From an uncultured Chitinophaga sp. (GTDB lineage Bacteria > Bacteroidota > Bacteroidia > Chitinophagales > Chitinophagaceae), in NCBI RefSeq assembly GCF_902168175.1, contig NZ_CABHOU010000067.1, positions 1 through 64,000 of the forward strand: a DNA stretch of 64,000 nt, given 5' to 3'. The position numbers and the translations under genes were made by a program. Within the stretch, counting starts at the first letter, position 1; every line of letters begins with the position of its first letter. Shown here piece after piece: positions 1 through 8,284 of the stretch. The notes under the pieces were generated by a model that saw only the letters and a program-made list of their open reading frames with translations, had not been told where the DNA came from and ran no database searches.

Positions 1-76
1 TTTTTTTTTTCAAGCAGAAGACGGCATACGAGATGCTCAGGAGTCTCGTGGGCTCGGAGATGTGTATAAGAGACAG
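1..76 (+). other. Untrimmed Illumina Nextera i7 adapter (not genomic)
   Basis: Ten T bases are followed at 11-34 by the Illumina P7 flow-cell sequence, at 35-42 by the 8-base index GCTCAGGA, and at 43-76 by the Nextera read-2 transposon end finishing in TGTATAAGAGACAG. From memory the index matches Nextera N704. Genomic sequence therefore starts at about 77. The contig end is a library artefact, and nothing before 77 should be interpreted biologically. Confidence 0.98.
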
Positions 77-148
77 GCCTCTCACGAATGCTGGTCCCTG
101 CCAGCCCCCTTCATCTGCCAATGCTGTACTGTTTAGCAGGAAATTTCG

Positions 149-156
149 TATCTTTG
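149..156 (+). promoter_or_regulatory. Bacteroidota -7 promoter element
   Basis: TATCTTTG matches the Bacteroidota -7 consensus TANNTTTG. It lies 86 bases before the acetyltransferase start and would drive the two-gene unit 242-934. No clear -33 TTG is seen. Confidence 0.5.
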
Positions 157-241
157 CACCTGTCTTGTAATTAAACCTACTCCCTGTTCGCCTTGTTTTC
201 CCCACCAAACTGTCGATTATCATTATATTTAAATACATTAT

Positions 242-538
242 ATGAACCTGAATGACATTGCTGTAGTTGAAAATGAGGGCGCGCGCCAATTCGAAATGCG
301 GGTAAATGGCAAACTTGCAAAAGTTGAATATATGATGGGAGGAGGACGTATGTTCCTCACCAGCGTAGACGTACCTGCTCAATTTGAGGATGGTGTTGCC
401 AAAGCTCTGGTGGAAAGGGTTTTTGAAATGATTGCCGACCGCAAACTCAAAATGGTGCCATTGTGCCCCTATGTAACCGCCTTCATTCGCCAGTATCCCC
501 AATGGAAAAAAGTGCTCGCGCACGGTATTCATGTTTAA
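242..538 (+). CDS. GNAT-family N-acetyltransferase, short (NATD1/YjdJ type)
   Basis: This 98-residue protein matches the small single-domain acetyltransferases of the COG2388 / Acetyltransf_CG type. Family signs are the central strand with VEYMMGGGRMFLTSVDVP, the helix with ALVERVFEMIADRKLK, and the closing motif KMVPLCPYVTAFIRQYPQW, where the Cys and the VPLCP motif are typical. Proteins of this size are usually complete, not truncated. The acyl acceptor is not known for the family in bacteria. The gene is 30 bases upstream of a coiled-coil gene on the same strand, and both end before a strong terminator at 968. The ATG start follows an AT-rich leader. Confidence 0.85.
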   Translation: MNLNDIAVVENEGARQFEMRVNGKLAKVEYMMGGGRMFLTSVDVPAQFEDGVAKALVERVFEMIADRKLKMVPLCPYVTAFIRQYPQWKKVLAHGIHV

Positions 539-568
539 ATCTTTATTATCTAAAAACTAATAAATAAC

Positions 569-934
569 ATGTCCGTTAAGAATTTTGATGAACTTCACCA
601 GCAACACCAGCTTTGGAAGTTAGACCTGTTAAAATCGGAAAAGGAGATCAAAGCACTGCAAGCCGAGCTTACCGACTTGTCTCCCAAAGCCGTTACGACC
701 GATCAGAAAATCCAGCTGGAGCATCTTCAGAATGCATTGATCCGCCACAAAGTAGTTGTAAACGACAAACTCGGGGAAATCTCCAAAGTAGACAAATTGA
801 TGTCTGAGGATGGAGCCGATACTGATAAACTGCTTGTGCTGGAAAAAATACAACAGGAAGATATGGAACAGTTTGATCGCTTATTCTCCGAGTTACGTAA
901 AGAGTTTAAATCTTTCCGGCAGTTGCTGGACTAA
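569..934 (+). CDS. Small coiled-coil protein of unknown function
   Basis: This is a 121-residue, highly charged protein rich in Glu, Lys, Leu and Gln, without signal peptide or membrane segment. Heptad-like spacing is visible over about residues 8-35 (HQLWKLDLLKSEKEIKAL) and 85-118 (LLVLEKIQQEDMEQFDRLF), so a cytoplasmic helical hairpin or oligomer is likely. I do not recognise a named family. It sits 30 bases after the GNAT gene, is probably cotranscribed with it, and is followed by a perfect terminator. Confidence 0.7.
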   Translation: MSVKNFDELHQQHQLWKLDLLKSEKEIKALQAELTDLSPKAVTTDQKIQLEHLQNALIRHKVVVNDKLGEISKVDKLMSEDGADTDKLLVLEKIQQEDMEQFDRLFSELRKEFKSFRQLLD

Positions 935-967
935 TACACGCCCGATTTTCACAAAGAGCTTATATAT

Positions 968-1000
968 GGCGGTACAGGAAACTGTACCGCCTTCTTTTTT
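968..1000 (+). terminator. Rho-independent terminator
   Basis: A perfect 10-bp stem, GGCGGTACAG (968-977) and CTGTACCGCC (982-991), with a GAAA tetraloop is followed by TTCTTTTTT. It ends the 242-934 unit. Confidence 0.9.
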
Positions 1001-1708
1001 ATGTACCCCGCTGCCGCGCATAAATGATGCGCCGCGTACTAGAGTACCTTTTATTAACTGATCACAATGGCCCGCCATAATAACCCCACTTGCGGACCCT
1101 GTTGAAAAGTTAAGTTACCCAAATGGACATCGTGATGATCGTTTAGATGAAGGCCACCCTAACAACCCGGGCAGCCTTCGGTATTACACTTGCTGCCATG
1201 TAAACTGATTTTATAACAAGGCTGCTCCGTAACCGGTAACAGCCTTGTTACCCACTTAAACCCCCGTTATAGCGGGCATTGACGGAAGCCATATCTCGCA
1301 TGTCGGCTATAGCGGACGTGTACTTCCGTCTGCACAAAAGAAGGTTTCTTCTGCCTCAGGGCGTTGATGTTGTGATGCTGTAACTGCCCGTTACATGCCG
1401 GTGGTACGGGCATTAATAATGTGTGATGAAGTAACGCTGCTTCATGTGTCTGGACAATCCTTTTCATGATGAAGTATTTATGCCGGCATATCGCCATGCA
1501 GTGAAAAATATGGTGCTTAAAATACCGGGAACGAGGGCTAACGTAACCGTAGTATCGCAGTTGGGAGCTGCATATACTCTTTGTTTTTGCTTTTTATTTT
1601 CGCATCAACAAGATCAAAAGTAGGGGTTCGGATAACAACATAAATTTTTTTAAGTGCATAGAAATATTATTTTCTAAACATGGCCACTTAAGTGTGTTAA
1701 ATAAAGAA
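1001..1708. other. Gene-poor spacer with alternative hairpins
   Basis: No convincing coding region is seen in about 700 bases. The longest open frame (1267-1497, minus) has no family features. The stretch contains a 10-bp inverted repeat, AACAAGGCTG (1215-1224) with CAGCCTTGTT (1240-1249). It overlaps a second hairpin, GGTAACA (1235-1241) with TGTTACC (1246-1252), so the two cannot form together. The part at 1560-1690 is AT-rich. A small RNA is possible, but no promoter plus terminator pair was identified. Confidence 0.5.
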
Positions 1709-1732
1709 CAGCTGCACGAAACCGCGCAGCTG
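1709..1732 (-). terminator. Probable terminator of the aldose epimerase gene
   Basis: CAGCTGC (1709-1715) pairs with GCAGCTG (1726-1732). On the minus strand it is followed by TTCTTTATTT. It lies 28 bases past the stop of the minus-strand epimerase gene. Confidence 0.6.
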
Positions 1733-1760
1733 CCTGTATTTCAGCGTATTTTTATCTTAT

Positions 1761-2630
1761 CTAAAAAAAGCTAACTGACCACTGTTTATTCCAGGAAGCA
1801 CCTGGTACTAACGATAGTATACCTTCTTTCTCCGCCAGTTCACCACTTGCATTTACGGAGTCGGCAATGCCGCACCATGGCTCCAGGCAAAGGAAATCTG
1901 CATCTTTGGCGGACCATATACCGAAGAAAGGAAACCCTTCAAAATGCATCTCCACACCATGAGATGTTTTATCATTTTTGATGCTGATCTTATCAGATGC
2001 CATGTGCTTTAATACAAGCGCATCTGCATAAAACATGGGTTTGGTAAGCGCCAGCGTTTGTGTGTTATTCAACAAAGGCTCAGGGCTCAATTCTATCAGT
2101 CCTTCCGCCGACAGTGGCCATTTACCTGTATTCTCCACGTTAGAGAACTCCAGGTAATAATCGTCGAACGTTGTGTCGCCTGTAAGCGGTAGTTTAAATG
2201 CAGGATGCGCACCAACAGAGAACAGGAGTTCCGCATCTCCCGTATTTTCTACGATATAATTCACGTGGAGCGTGTCGCGATCAAGTGTATACCGAATGCT
2301 GAACTTAAATTTAAATGGATATACTTTCAGTGAGCTTTCGCTTTCGGTGAGTGTATAAGTAATGCTGCCGGAGGTTTCCTCAGCAACGGTAAACACCTGG
2401 TCACGTGCGAACCCATGACGGCCTAACGTGTATACATGGCCTTTATGTGTATACTGGTTGTTTTTTAATCCGCCTACTACCGGGAACAATGCCGGGCTTT
2501 TCTTTCCCCAGAAAGCTGCATCGCCGCTCCACAGGTATTCGAGTTGCAGGTCGTTGCGCCTGATGTTCTGTAATTCCGCACCTTTTTCGCTAATGCTGAT
2601 GCTGAGTTGTTCATTGGATAAGTACTGCAT
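1761..2630 (-). CDS. Aldose 1-epimerase family protein (YeaD/LacX-like)
   Basis: The 289-residue cytoplasmic protein has the galactose-mutarotase fold signature. The stretch VGAHPAFKLP carries the catalytic His, and CLEPWCGIAD carries the catalytic Glu next to Trp. LFPVVGGL and GRHGFARDQVF are typical of the COG2017/YeaD branch, which acts on hexose or hexose-6-phosphate anomers. The frame is open upstream to 2783, but the first 51 codons there are not family-like and overlap the promoter, so the ATG at 2628-2630 is taken as the start. A -7 element lies 28 bases upstream. The gene is divergent from the SDR gene at 2771. Confidence 0.88.
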   Translation of the reverse strand: MQYLSNEQLSISISEKGAELQNIRRNDLQLEYLWSGDAAFWGKKSPALFPVVGGLKNNQYTHKGHVYTLGRHGFARDQVFTVAEETSGSITYTLTESESSLKVYPFKFKFSIRYTLDRDTLHVNYIVENTGDAELLFSVGAHPAFKLPLTGDTTFDDYYLEFSNVENTGKWPLSAEGLIELSPEPLLNNTQTLALTKPMFYADALVLKHMASDKISIKNDKTSHGVEMHFEGFPFFGIWSAKDADFLCLEPWCGIADSVNASGELAEKEGILSLVPGASWNKQWSVSFF

Positions 2631-2657
2631 ATGCCTGTGTTTTTCGGTGAACTGGTG

Positions 2658-2665
2658 CAAATATA
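2658..2665 (-). promoter_or_regulatory. -7 promoter element for the aldose epimerase gene
   Basis: Read on the minus strand the bases are TATATTTG, a full match to TANNTTTG, 28 bases before the epimerase ATG. Confidence 0.55.
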
Positions 2666-2721
2666 TACCGCCGCATCTGTTTATGGAAAAGTAACCCTGA
2701 TTTATACAACGGGCAGGTGAA

Positions 2722-2748
2722 TTGGTACGACCCTTTCCCCTAACTTTG
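2722..2748 (+). promoter_or_regulatory. Promoter of the SDR gene (TTG ... TAACTTTG)
   Basis: TTG at 2722-2724 and TAACTTTG at 2741-2748 are separated by 16 bases. This matches the Bacteroidota -33/-7 arrangement and lies 22 bases before the ATG at 2771. With the element at 2658-2665 it makes a compact divergent promoter region. Confidence 0.6.
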
Positions 2749-2770
2749 CAGGCAAATAAAACTCGGATAT

Positions 2771-3490
2771 ATGGCAGGGTCATTAAAAGGGAAAACAGCG
2801 GTAATCACCGGCGGTGGCAGAGGAATAGGAAAGGCATTGGCGGCAGCGCTGGCAGCAGAAGGTGTAAACATCGGCCTGATGGGACGTTCGGCTGCAACGA
2901 TAGAGGAAACAGCGGCCACGCTTAAGGATGCAGGTGTGAAAGTGGTAACGGCAGTAGCGGACGTGTCGGACAGGAAGGCGGTTGATGAAGCGGTTGCATT
3001 ACTGGAGGCGTCATTTGGGCAGATAGATATATTGCTCAACAATGCAGGCATCGCCTCCTTCGGTGGTTTCCTGGAGCTGGAGCCGGAAGAGTGGGAAAAG
3101 ATCATCCAGGTAAACCTGATGGGAGTGTATTATGTAACCAGGGCTGTTTTGCCCGGCATGATCGCCCGTAAAAGCGGAGATATCATCAACATATCGTCTA
3201 CAGCCGGTCAAAGGGGCGCCCCGCTTACAAGCGCGTACAGTGCATCTAAATTCGGACTGCTCGGACTCACAGAATCCCTGATGCTGGAAGTACGTAAACA
3301 CAACATCCGCGTAAGCGCACTTACCCCTAGCACGGTGGGTACGGATATGGCCATTGAACTGAAGCTGACGGATGGTAACCCGGATAAGGTAATGCAGGCC
3401 GAAGACCTGGCGGAATTCGTAGTAAGCCAGTTGAAACTGAACCCGAGGATCGTGATCAAGTCGGCCGGTTTATGGTCAACTAACCCCTAA
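2771..3490 (+). CDS. SDR-family oxidoreductase (3-ketoacyl-ACP reductase-like)
   Basis: The 239-residue classical short-chain dehydrogenase has a Rossmann motif TGGGRGIG near residue 13, NNAG near residue 90, and the catalytic Ser of [10 protein letters not shown] followed by Tyr-x-x-x-Lys in YSASK. It is closest in style to the FabG-like reductases, with NADPH preference suggested by the Arg after the first glycines. The substrate cannot be told from sequence. It has its own promoter and ends in a two-way terminator shared with the convergent small membrane protein gene. Confidence 0.88.
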   Translation: MAGSLKGKTAVITGGGRGIGKALAAALAAEGVNIGLMGRSAATIEETAATLKDAGVKVVTAVADVSDRKAVDEAVALLEASFGQIDILLNNAGIASFGGFLELEPEEWEKIIQVNLMGVYYVTRAVLPGMIARKSGDIINISSTAGQRGAPLTSAYSASKFGLLGLTESLMLEVRKHNIRVSALTPSTVGTDMAIELKLTDGNPDKVMQAEDLAEFVVSQLKLNPRIVIKSAGLWSTNP

Positions 3491-3497
3491 AATATAA

Positions 3498-3525
3498 CAG
3501 CGCCCGCTACATGAAGCGGGCGCTG
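3498..3525. terminator. Bidirectional terminator
   Basis: CAGCGCCCGCT (3498-3508) and AGCGGGCGCTG (3515-3525) form a perfect 11-bp stem with a 6-base loop between two convergent genes. T-rich sequence follows on the plus side and AT-rich sequence on the other. Confidence 0.85.
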
Positions 3526-3531
3526 TATCTT

Positions 3532-3741
3532 TTATTTCTTTCTGCCGGATAAAACCAACACCACACCTACCACGGCTATAATACCGCCGGCATAGGTAGG
3601 CCATCCTATCCACCTGTTTTCTTTCTTGTTAATCTCCACCGCGCCGAGGTCCACCACTTCTTTTTCAGTTTGAACATTGAAGCCCCTGAATACGATCATG
3701 GCTATGCCCAGTACAATTAGAACGATTCCGAATGTTTTCAT
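3532..3741 (-). CDS. Small membrane protein, two transmembrane segments
   Basis: This 69-residue protein has hydrophobic segments at about residues 4-20 (FGIVLIVLGIAMIVF) and 48-65 (YAGGIIAVVGVVLVLSG). They are joined by a polar loop with EVVDLGAVEINKKENR, and the C-terminus is basic. Similar short proteins are common in Bacteroidota and have no assigned role. It is convergent with the SDR gene and divergent from queG, with 83 bases to the queG start. Confidence 0.75.
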   Translation of the reverse strand: MKTFGIVLIVLGIAMIVFRGFNVQTEKEVVDLGAVEINKKENRWIGWPTYAGGIIAVVGVVLVLSGRKK

Positions 3742-3824
3742 AATTAGTGTGTTTTGGCTGATAATAGCATATCAATCGGCATGCCACGACCAACGGCAGA
3801 AAAAGTTTGTACCTTGCAGCTCTT

Positions 3825-4751
3825 ATGCTTCCGGCAGAAAAATATACGCTCTTTATTAAGCAACGGGCCCGTGAACTCGGCTTCGACCACTGTGGCATTG
3901 CCAAAGCGGAGCAGTTGGATGAAGATGCTTATCGCCTGGAACAATGGCTGAATAAGGGCATGCATGGCAATATGCAGTATATGGAGAATTACTTCGACAA
4001 GCGCATTGATCCGCGTAAACTGGTGGACGATGCCCGGTCGGTGATCACCCTGCTGCTTAATTACTACCCGCCACAGCAACAGTCGGCAGAGGCCCCAAAG
4101 ATCGCGAAGTACGCCTATGGGAAGGATTATCACGAAGTGATACGCGAACGCCTGAACCACCTGCTGTCTGACATGCGGGAGCAGATCGGGGAGGTGCATG
4201 GCCGCGGTTTCGTGGACTCGGCCCCGGTGCTGGAAAGGAGTTGGGCTAAAAAGAGCGGTTTAGGCTGGATCGGCAAAAACGGGAACCTGATACACAAACA
4301 GGCTGGCTCATTCTTTTTTATCGCCACGCTGATCGTGGATGTGCCGCTGGTATACGATCCTATTACGGGCGACTACTGCGGCTCCTGCACCAAGTGCCTC
4401 GATGCCTGTCCTACCGGCGCTTTAACGTCGCCCACCGTGGTAGACGGCAGCCGCTGCATATCCTACTTCACCATCGAACTTAAAGATCAACTGATACCCG
4501 ATAAAATGAAAGGCCAGTTTGAGGACTGGATGTTTGGCTGCGACATTTGCCAGGATGTATGCCCCTGGAACCGCTTTTCCAAACCGCATAACGACCTCGA
4601 CTTTACCCCCATTCCCGAAATACTGAACTTTACCACCAGCCAGTGGGAGGAGATGACTGAGGAGGAATTCAAACGCATCTTCCGCCATTCCCCGCTAAAA
4701 CGCAGCAAATTTGCCGGTATCCGCCGCAATCTTACGTTCCTGAAACCCTAG
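3825..4751 (+). CDS. queG: tRNA epoxyqueuosine(34) reductase QueG
   Basis: QueG carries out the last step of queuosine synthesis, reducing epoxyqueuosine in tRNA with cobalamin and two 4Fe-4S clusters. The 308-residue frame has the family order: an N-terminal domain, [23 protein letters not shown] with the catalytic Asp near residue 131, the first ferredoxin motif [12 protein letters not shown] (Cys at about 185, 188, 191, 195), a lone Cys near 211, and the second motif [13 protein letters not shown] (Cys near 239, 242, 246). The frame is open from a TTG at 3807, but the ATG at 3825 fits family starts. A weak TACCTTGC promoter-like element at 3810-3817 would leave a very short leader. Confidence 0.96.
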   Translation: MLPAEKYTLFIKQRARELGFDHCGIAKAEQLDEDAYRLEQWLNKGMHGNMQYMENYFDKRIDPRKLVDDARSVITLLLNYYPPQQQSAEAPKIAKYAYGKDYHEVIRERLNHLLSDMREQIGEVHGRGFVDSAPVLERSWAKKSGLGWIGKNGNLIHKQAGSFFFIATLIVDVPLVYDPITGDYCGSCTKCLDACPTGALTSPTVVDGSRCISYFTIELKDQLIPDKMKGQFEDWMFGCDICQDVCPWNRFSKPHNDLDFTPIPEILNFTTSQWEEMTEEEFKRIFRHSPLKRSKFAGIRRNLTFLKP

Positions 4752-5142
4752 CCGGTTATCCCTGGCCCTTTCCCTGCCCTTACATTGCCCTTTCGTTATT
4801 GGGAGAACATGGGGTGAGCAAGCTTTGGTCATGCTATTAAGCCGCCGTTGTGTCACTCCCTTCAGCGGCAGTAATAACATTGGACAGCTGTCGTAATCAC
4901 ACCCGCACGTCTAAAACGTGTCTAACCGTCCGCTTACCCTCCGCTTCAGCATACTCTCAGCATACTCTCTCCAGGCTCTGATGATACACCCGGCATACTC
5001 TTATCATGCTTTTGGCATGAACCCACACCAGGGGTACATCAGGAAAACATTAGGAAACCCCTATACTGCCGGTAAGTGGACTGCAAAAAAAGAGTGCCAC
5101 CCCGTAAGGCAGCACTCCGATATGTTAATGAAACAATATTTA
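4752..5142. other. Convergent intergenic region carrying a dispersed repeat
   Basis: This 391-base space lies between queG and the convergent DUF2167 gene. It contains one copy of the 23-bp-core repeat (4840-4882). Around 4940-5005 it also has short direct repeats built on AGCATACTCT. An open frame from 4918 runs antisense into the DUF2167 gene and shows no family features. No clear terminator was found for queG. Confidence 0.6.
4840..4882 (+). repeat. Dispersed intergenic repeat, copy 1
   Basis: The 23-base core (4840-4862, starting AGCCGCCGTTGT and ending CACTCCCTT) is identical to cores at 35697-35719, 53368-53390 and 58789-58811. This copy continues with CAGCGGCAGTAATAACA, nearly the same as copy 4. 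Bases 4841-4845 (GCCGC) can pair with 4865-4869 (GCGGC) to form a short stem. No transposase lies nearby. Its function is unknown. Confidence 0.9.
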
Positions 5143-6150
5143 TCAGTGTTTCTCCTGCTCTGCACCCGCAGAAGGCGCAGTGGCTTCTACTTCTTCTGCT
5201 GCAACCACTTCTTCTTCCGTAGCCAATTCAGCAGTTTCCTCCTGCTTCTTCCTGCGGCCGGTGAAAAATTTACGGAACACACCGATCAGGGCTACGAAGC
5301 CTAAAGCGATGAATTTCCAGAGTGGGGCGAGGAATTTGAGGATAACAGCAAAGAAACCAACTTTGGCCAGTACTTTACCTGCTACCAGGGCGCCAATACC
5401 CACCGCAGCGATCTTGTCCACACCTGGATTGAAGTCTGCGTACGTAAAATCTTTGTTGAAGGACGCGATATGCAGGACCTGGTCGATGTTCTTGTTTACC
5501 AGCGCCAGCTCTGTAGTGGTGGCAATGGCTTTGAGGGATAATACACCTTTACGGCCGAGTACACGTACATCGTAGTTAAGGGTGTTCACCTCATCGTCGC
5601 CGAACTTTAGTTCCTTAGCCCAGTGCAACACGTTCCTTTTCTTGTCGTAATACGGCTTTTGCGCCCAGCCCACCATGTGGATGGGTTGATAACCCAGTTT
5701 GGTGCGGGCCGCGTTTGCCTCTACTTCGTCTTCCTGCAGCTGCTTCAGCATGTCGTCGTAGTTGATCTTATCGGCGTCCTCGTCTTTTACAAAGCCGGTT
5801 TCGTCATAAGAAACGATAAAGGCATAACTGTTGGGCGTAAAAGGATCGGTGTTGGCGGGAAAGATCATACCTAAAGCATCTTCCGATGTTTCGGGTGGAT
5901 TACCCCAGATGTCGGTTAGCAGCTGTTTGCTCTGCGCGGCATCCAGGAACTTGAAGCCTGCTGGTACATTCAGCACGATCTCACCATTACTGATCTCAAT
6001 TTTACCGGTTTTGTACTTGTAAGAAGCCACGATGGAGTCGATGGCCTGTTGTTCGGCCTCGGAAACAGTGGTACTGTCTTCGGGAGGCGCTGCCTTAACG
6101 CCAAATGAAAGGCAGATTAACAAGGCAAGGGAAAGGGCGATTCTGAACAT
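5143..6150 (-). CDS. DUF2167 domain-containing membrane-anchored protein
   Basis: The 335-residue protein starts with a signal peptide (MFRIALSLALLICLSFG, cleavage near KAA). The DUF2167 region follows at about residues 40-240, with DIWGNPP, LGMIFPAN, the stretch LGYQPIHMVGWAQKPYYD, and NYDVRVLGRKGVLSL, which are typical of the family. Hydrophobic stretches at about 250-300 (VGIGALVAGKVL and FIALGFVALIGVF) anchor it. The last 40 residues are Glu/Ala-rich. The molecular role is not known. A TTG seven codons upstream extends the frame to 6171, but the ATG at 6148-6150 gives a normal signal peptide. Confidence 0.85.
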   Translation of the reverse strand: MFRIALSLALLICLSFGVKAAPPEDSTTVSEAEQQAIDSIVASYKYKTGKIEISNGEIVLNVPAGFKFLDAAQSKQLLTDIWGNPPETSEDALGMIFPANTDPFTPNSYAFIVSYDETGFVKDEDADKINYDDMLKQLQEDEVEANAARTKLGYQPIHMVGWAQKPYYDKKRNVLHWAKELKFGDDEVNTLNYDVRVLGRKGVLSLKAIATTTELALVNKNIDQVLHIASFNKDFTYADFNPGVDKIAAVGIGALVAGKVLAKVGFFAVILKFLAPLWKFIALGFVALIGVFRKFFTGRRKKQEETAELATEEEVVAAEEVEATAPSAGAEQEKH

Positions 6151-6288
6151 TATTGCTGAAATTTTTGCCAAGATGCGAAAAATAGCTGATAAGTGTTATA
6201 TATAACTACTTATTAACAATTATTTTTTCATGTAATTTATTTACAGTTACTTATCAATATGGCGGTGCCCGGTATAGAAAAGAGGTAT

Positions 6289-6296
6289 TATATTTG
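6289..6296 (+). promoter_or_regulatory. -7 promoter element for the DUF4197 gene
   Basis: TATATTTG is a full match to TANNTTTG and lies 29 bases before the ATG at 6326. Confidence 0.55.
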
Positions 6297-6325
6297 CCTC
6301 TCAAAGCATAGAAATACATCTAAAT

Positions 6326-7054
6326 ATGAAACGCCTGCTATTATCGGCCGCTGCAGCGGTACTTCTTTTTTCTGGTTGTGAAACAACGCAGCAAATCCTA
6401 AACGGACTTCCAACCACTACCGGTACCACAGGGCAGCCTAACGCCTGGCAAATAGCGTCCGGACTTAAAGAGGCCCTTACCATCGGTACACAGAACAGTG
6501 CTAACCGCTTGTCTGCCGCCAATGGCTTTTTTGCCAATGCTGCCCTTAAAATATTAATGCCGCCCGAGGCGCTGAAAGTGGAATCGACCCTGCGCAACGT
6601 GGGTTTAGGCGGCGTAGTGGATAAGGCTATATTGGCGATGAACCGTGGGGCCGAAGAGGCTGCGAAATCAGCGGCCCCTATCTTTGTTAGTGCCATACAG
6701 GGCATGACCATTACAGATGCAGTGGGTATACTTAGGGGCGGCGACTCGTCGGCCACTATGTACTTTAAAGGCAAAACCACATCAGCATTAACCAACGCGT
6801 TCAGTCCTGTAATACAGCAGGCGTTGAAAAATGTAGATGCGACCAAATATTGGGAAGATGTATTTACCGTGTACAACAGGTTCTCTAAAACACCGGTTAA
6901 CACTAACCTTACGGCGTATGTAACGGAAAAGGCGATATCGGGCATCTTTCATGAAGTAGCGCAGGAAGAGCTGAAGATCCGCAGAGATCCGGCGGCAAGG
7001 GTGACAGAATTGCTAAAAACGGTGTTCGGCAGTTCGCTGGCACAGAACAAATAA
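6326..7054 (+). CDS. DUF4197 lipoprotein
   Basis: The 242-residue precursor has a type II signal peptide with lipobox LFSGC (Cys at 18), so the mature protein is a periplasmic or outer-membrane lipoprotein. The remainder matches DUF4197: GLKEALTIGTQNSANRLSAANGFFANAALKILMP, MNRGAEEAAKSAAPIF, ITDAVGILRGGDSSATMYF and the C-terminal EEKIRRDP-like segment. The family is widespread in Gram-negative bacteria with unknown function. It has its own promoter and terminator and appears monocistronic. Confidence 0.88.
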   Translation: MKRLLLSAAAAVLLFSGCETTQQILNGLPTTTGTTGQPNAWQIASGLKEALTIGTQNSANRLSAANGFFANAALKILMPPEALKVESTLRNVGLGGVVDKAILAMNRGAEEAAKSAAPIFVSAIQGMTITDAVGILRGGDSSATMYFKGKTTSALTNAFSPVIQQALKNVDATKYWEDVFTVYNRFSKTPVNTNLTAYVTEKAISGIFHEVAQEELKIRRDPAARVTELLKTVFGSSLAQNK

Positions 7055-7072
7055 ATCGTACAAAACAATAGG

Positions 7073-7100
7073 AAGGCAGCCTGCAAGGGTTGCCTTTTTT
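7073..7100 (+). terminator. Rho-independent terminator after the DUF4197 gene
   Basis: AAGGCA (7073-7078) pairs with TGCCTT (7091-7096), and four more T bases follow. It lies 18 bases past the stop. Confidence 0.7.
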
Positions 7101-7459
7101 AATGCCCGGCTACCGCATCAACCTGAATAAAAAAAGTGCGGCTAGCCGGCCACACCTTTTAACGGGAAAAGTCGTCTCATCCCTTTTGTTCTCCATTTAC
7201 ATGATTTTTACCACCAGCACTTAAGTGCCTGTAACGGGTACAAATGTGTAGCAGTAGAAAGTTTCAGGTGGATGATGATATTTATGAACAGGCCACTGGC
7301 CGAACGATCGTAAAATTAGCAGAAATCCAACGGCTGTCAATACAACGTTTGGGGATATCTACTGAAGTATGATCGCTGTAGTTTATCTTTGAAATAGATG
7401 GAATAGTATTTGGAGCCCCGGTGTTGTTGTTATCATTCTTTACCCAAAAAAAACACAAG
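7101..7459 (+). promoter_or_regulatory. Spacer with promoter for the SDR-lactonase pair
   Basis: No gene is seen in this stretch. TATCTTTG at 7384-7391 matches the Bacteroidota -7 element and lies 68 bases before the favoured start at 7460. The rest holds nothing I can identify. Confidence 0.5.
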
Positions 7460-8266
7460 GTGGAAAAAAAGCGTAAACTGGAAGGACAAACCGCGATCGT
7501 TACAGGATCGAGTAACGGACTGGGAAAGGCTATAGCGGTAGAACTGGCTGCGGCTGGGGCAAATGTGGTGATTAACTATAATTCCGATGAGGAAGCGGCC
7601 GCAGAAACGGTGAATGAGATTGTGTCGGCAGGGGGCAAGGCGTTTGCCTTTCAGGCAAATGTAGGAACAGAGCAGGATGTGAAGGATATGTTTGATAAAT
7701 GCCTGTCCACATACGGCTTTTTAGACATCCTGGTGAACAACTCCGGCATCCAGCGCGACAGGGCTTTTCATGCAATGACCCTCGATGAATGGAATGAGGT
7801 GATCAATACGAATTTGACCGGGCAGTTCCTCTGCGCCCGTGAAGCGGTGAATATTTTCCTCAAACAGGGGCTGCGCGGTGTTAGCAGCGCGGTCGGTAAA
7901 ATCATCTGCATCAGCAGTGTACACGATATTATTCCCTGGGGCGGGCATGCAAACTATGCTGCCAGCAAGGGTGGTGTGATGTTGTTGATGAAAACACTGG
8001 CACAGGAGCTGGCACCGAAAAAAATAAGGGTGAACAGTATTTCGCCCGGCGCTATCCAAACCGATATCAATAAAGAAGCCTGGGAAACTGACGAAGCGCT
8101 TAATAAATTACTGCAACTTATTCCATATGGCCGCATCGGTAAACCGGAAGATGTTGGGAAACAGGCACTGTGGCTGGCTTCGGACGATAGTGATTATGTA
8201 ACAGGCGCTACGCATTACATCGATGGGGGCATGACGCTTTATCCTGGTTTTGCAGATAACGGTTAA
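7460..8266 (+). CDS. Glucose 1-dehydrogenase-like SDR oxidoreductase
   Basis: This classical SDR of about 268 residues has TGSSNGLGKA (cofactor), NNSGIQRD (where NNAG is usual), SSVHDIIPWGG with the catalytic Ser, and YAASK with Tyr and Lys. The C-terminal GGMTLYPGF strongly resembles Bacillus-type NAD(P)-dependent glucose 1-dehydrogenases. These oxidise beta-D-glucose to gluconolactone in the cytoplasm. No ATG is available. The frame is open from a GTG at 7421, but the GTG at 7460 leaves an N-terminus of usual length. A lactonase gene follows after 18 bases, so the two products may act in sequence. Confidence 0.8.
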   Translation: MEKKRKLEGQTAIVTGSSNGLGKAIAVELAAAGANVVINYNSDEEAAAETVNEIVSAGGKAFAFQANVGTEQDVKDMFDKCLSTYGFLDILVNNSGIQRDRAFHAMTLDEWNEVINTNLTGQFLCAREAVNIFLKQGLRGVSSAVGKIICISSVHDIIPWGGHANYAASKGGVMLLMKTLAQELAPKKIRVNSISPGAIQTDINKEAWETDEALNKLLQLIPYGRIGKPEDVGKQALWLASDDSDYVTGATHYIDGGMTLYPGFADNG

Positions 8267-8284
8267 ATCGATATTTTACACTTT

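Noticed and set aside
1267..1497. 76-codon minus-strand frame in the gene-poor spacer
   Set aside because: No promoter, no family features and His/Arg-rich random composition; kept only as a remote small-peptide possibility.
4918..5304. 128-codon frame between queG and DUF2167
   Set aside because: The second half is antisense to the DUF2167 Glu/Ala tail, and the first half is intergenic low-complexity sequence.
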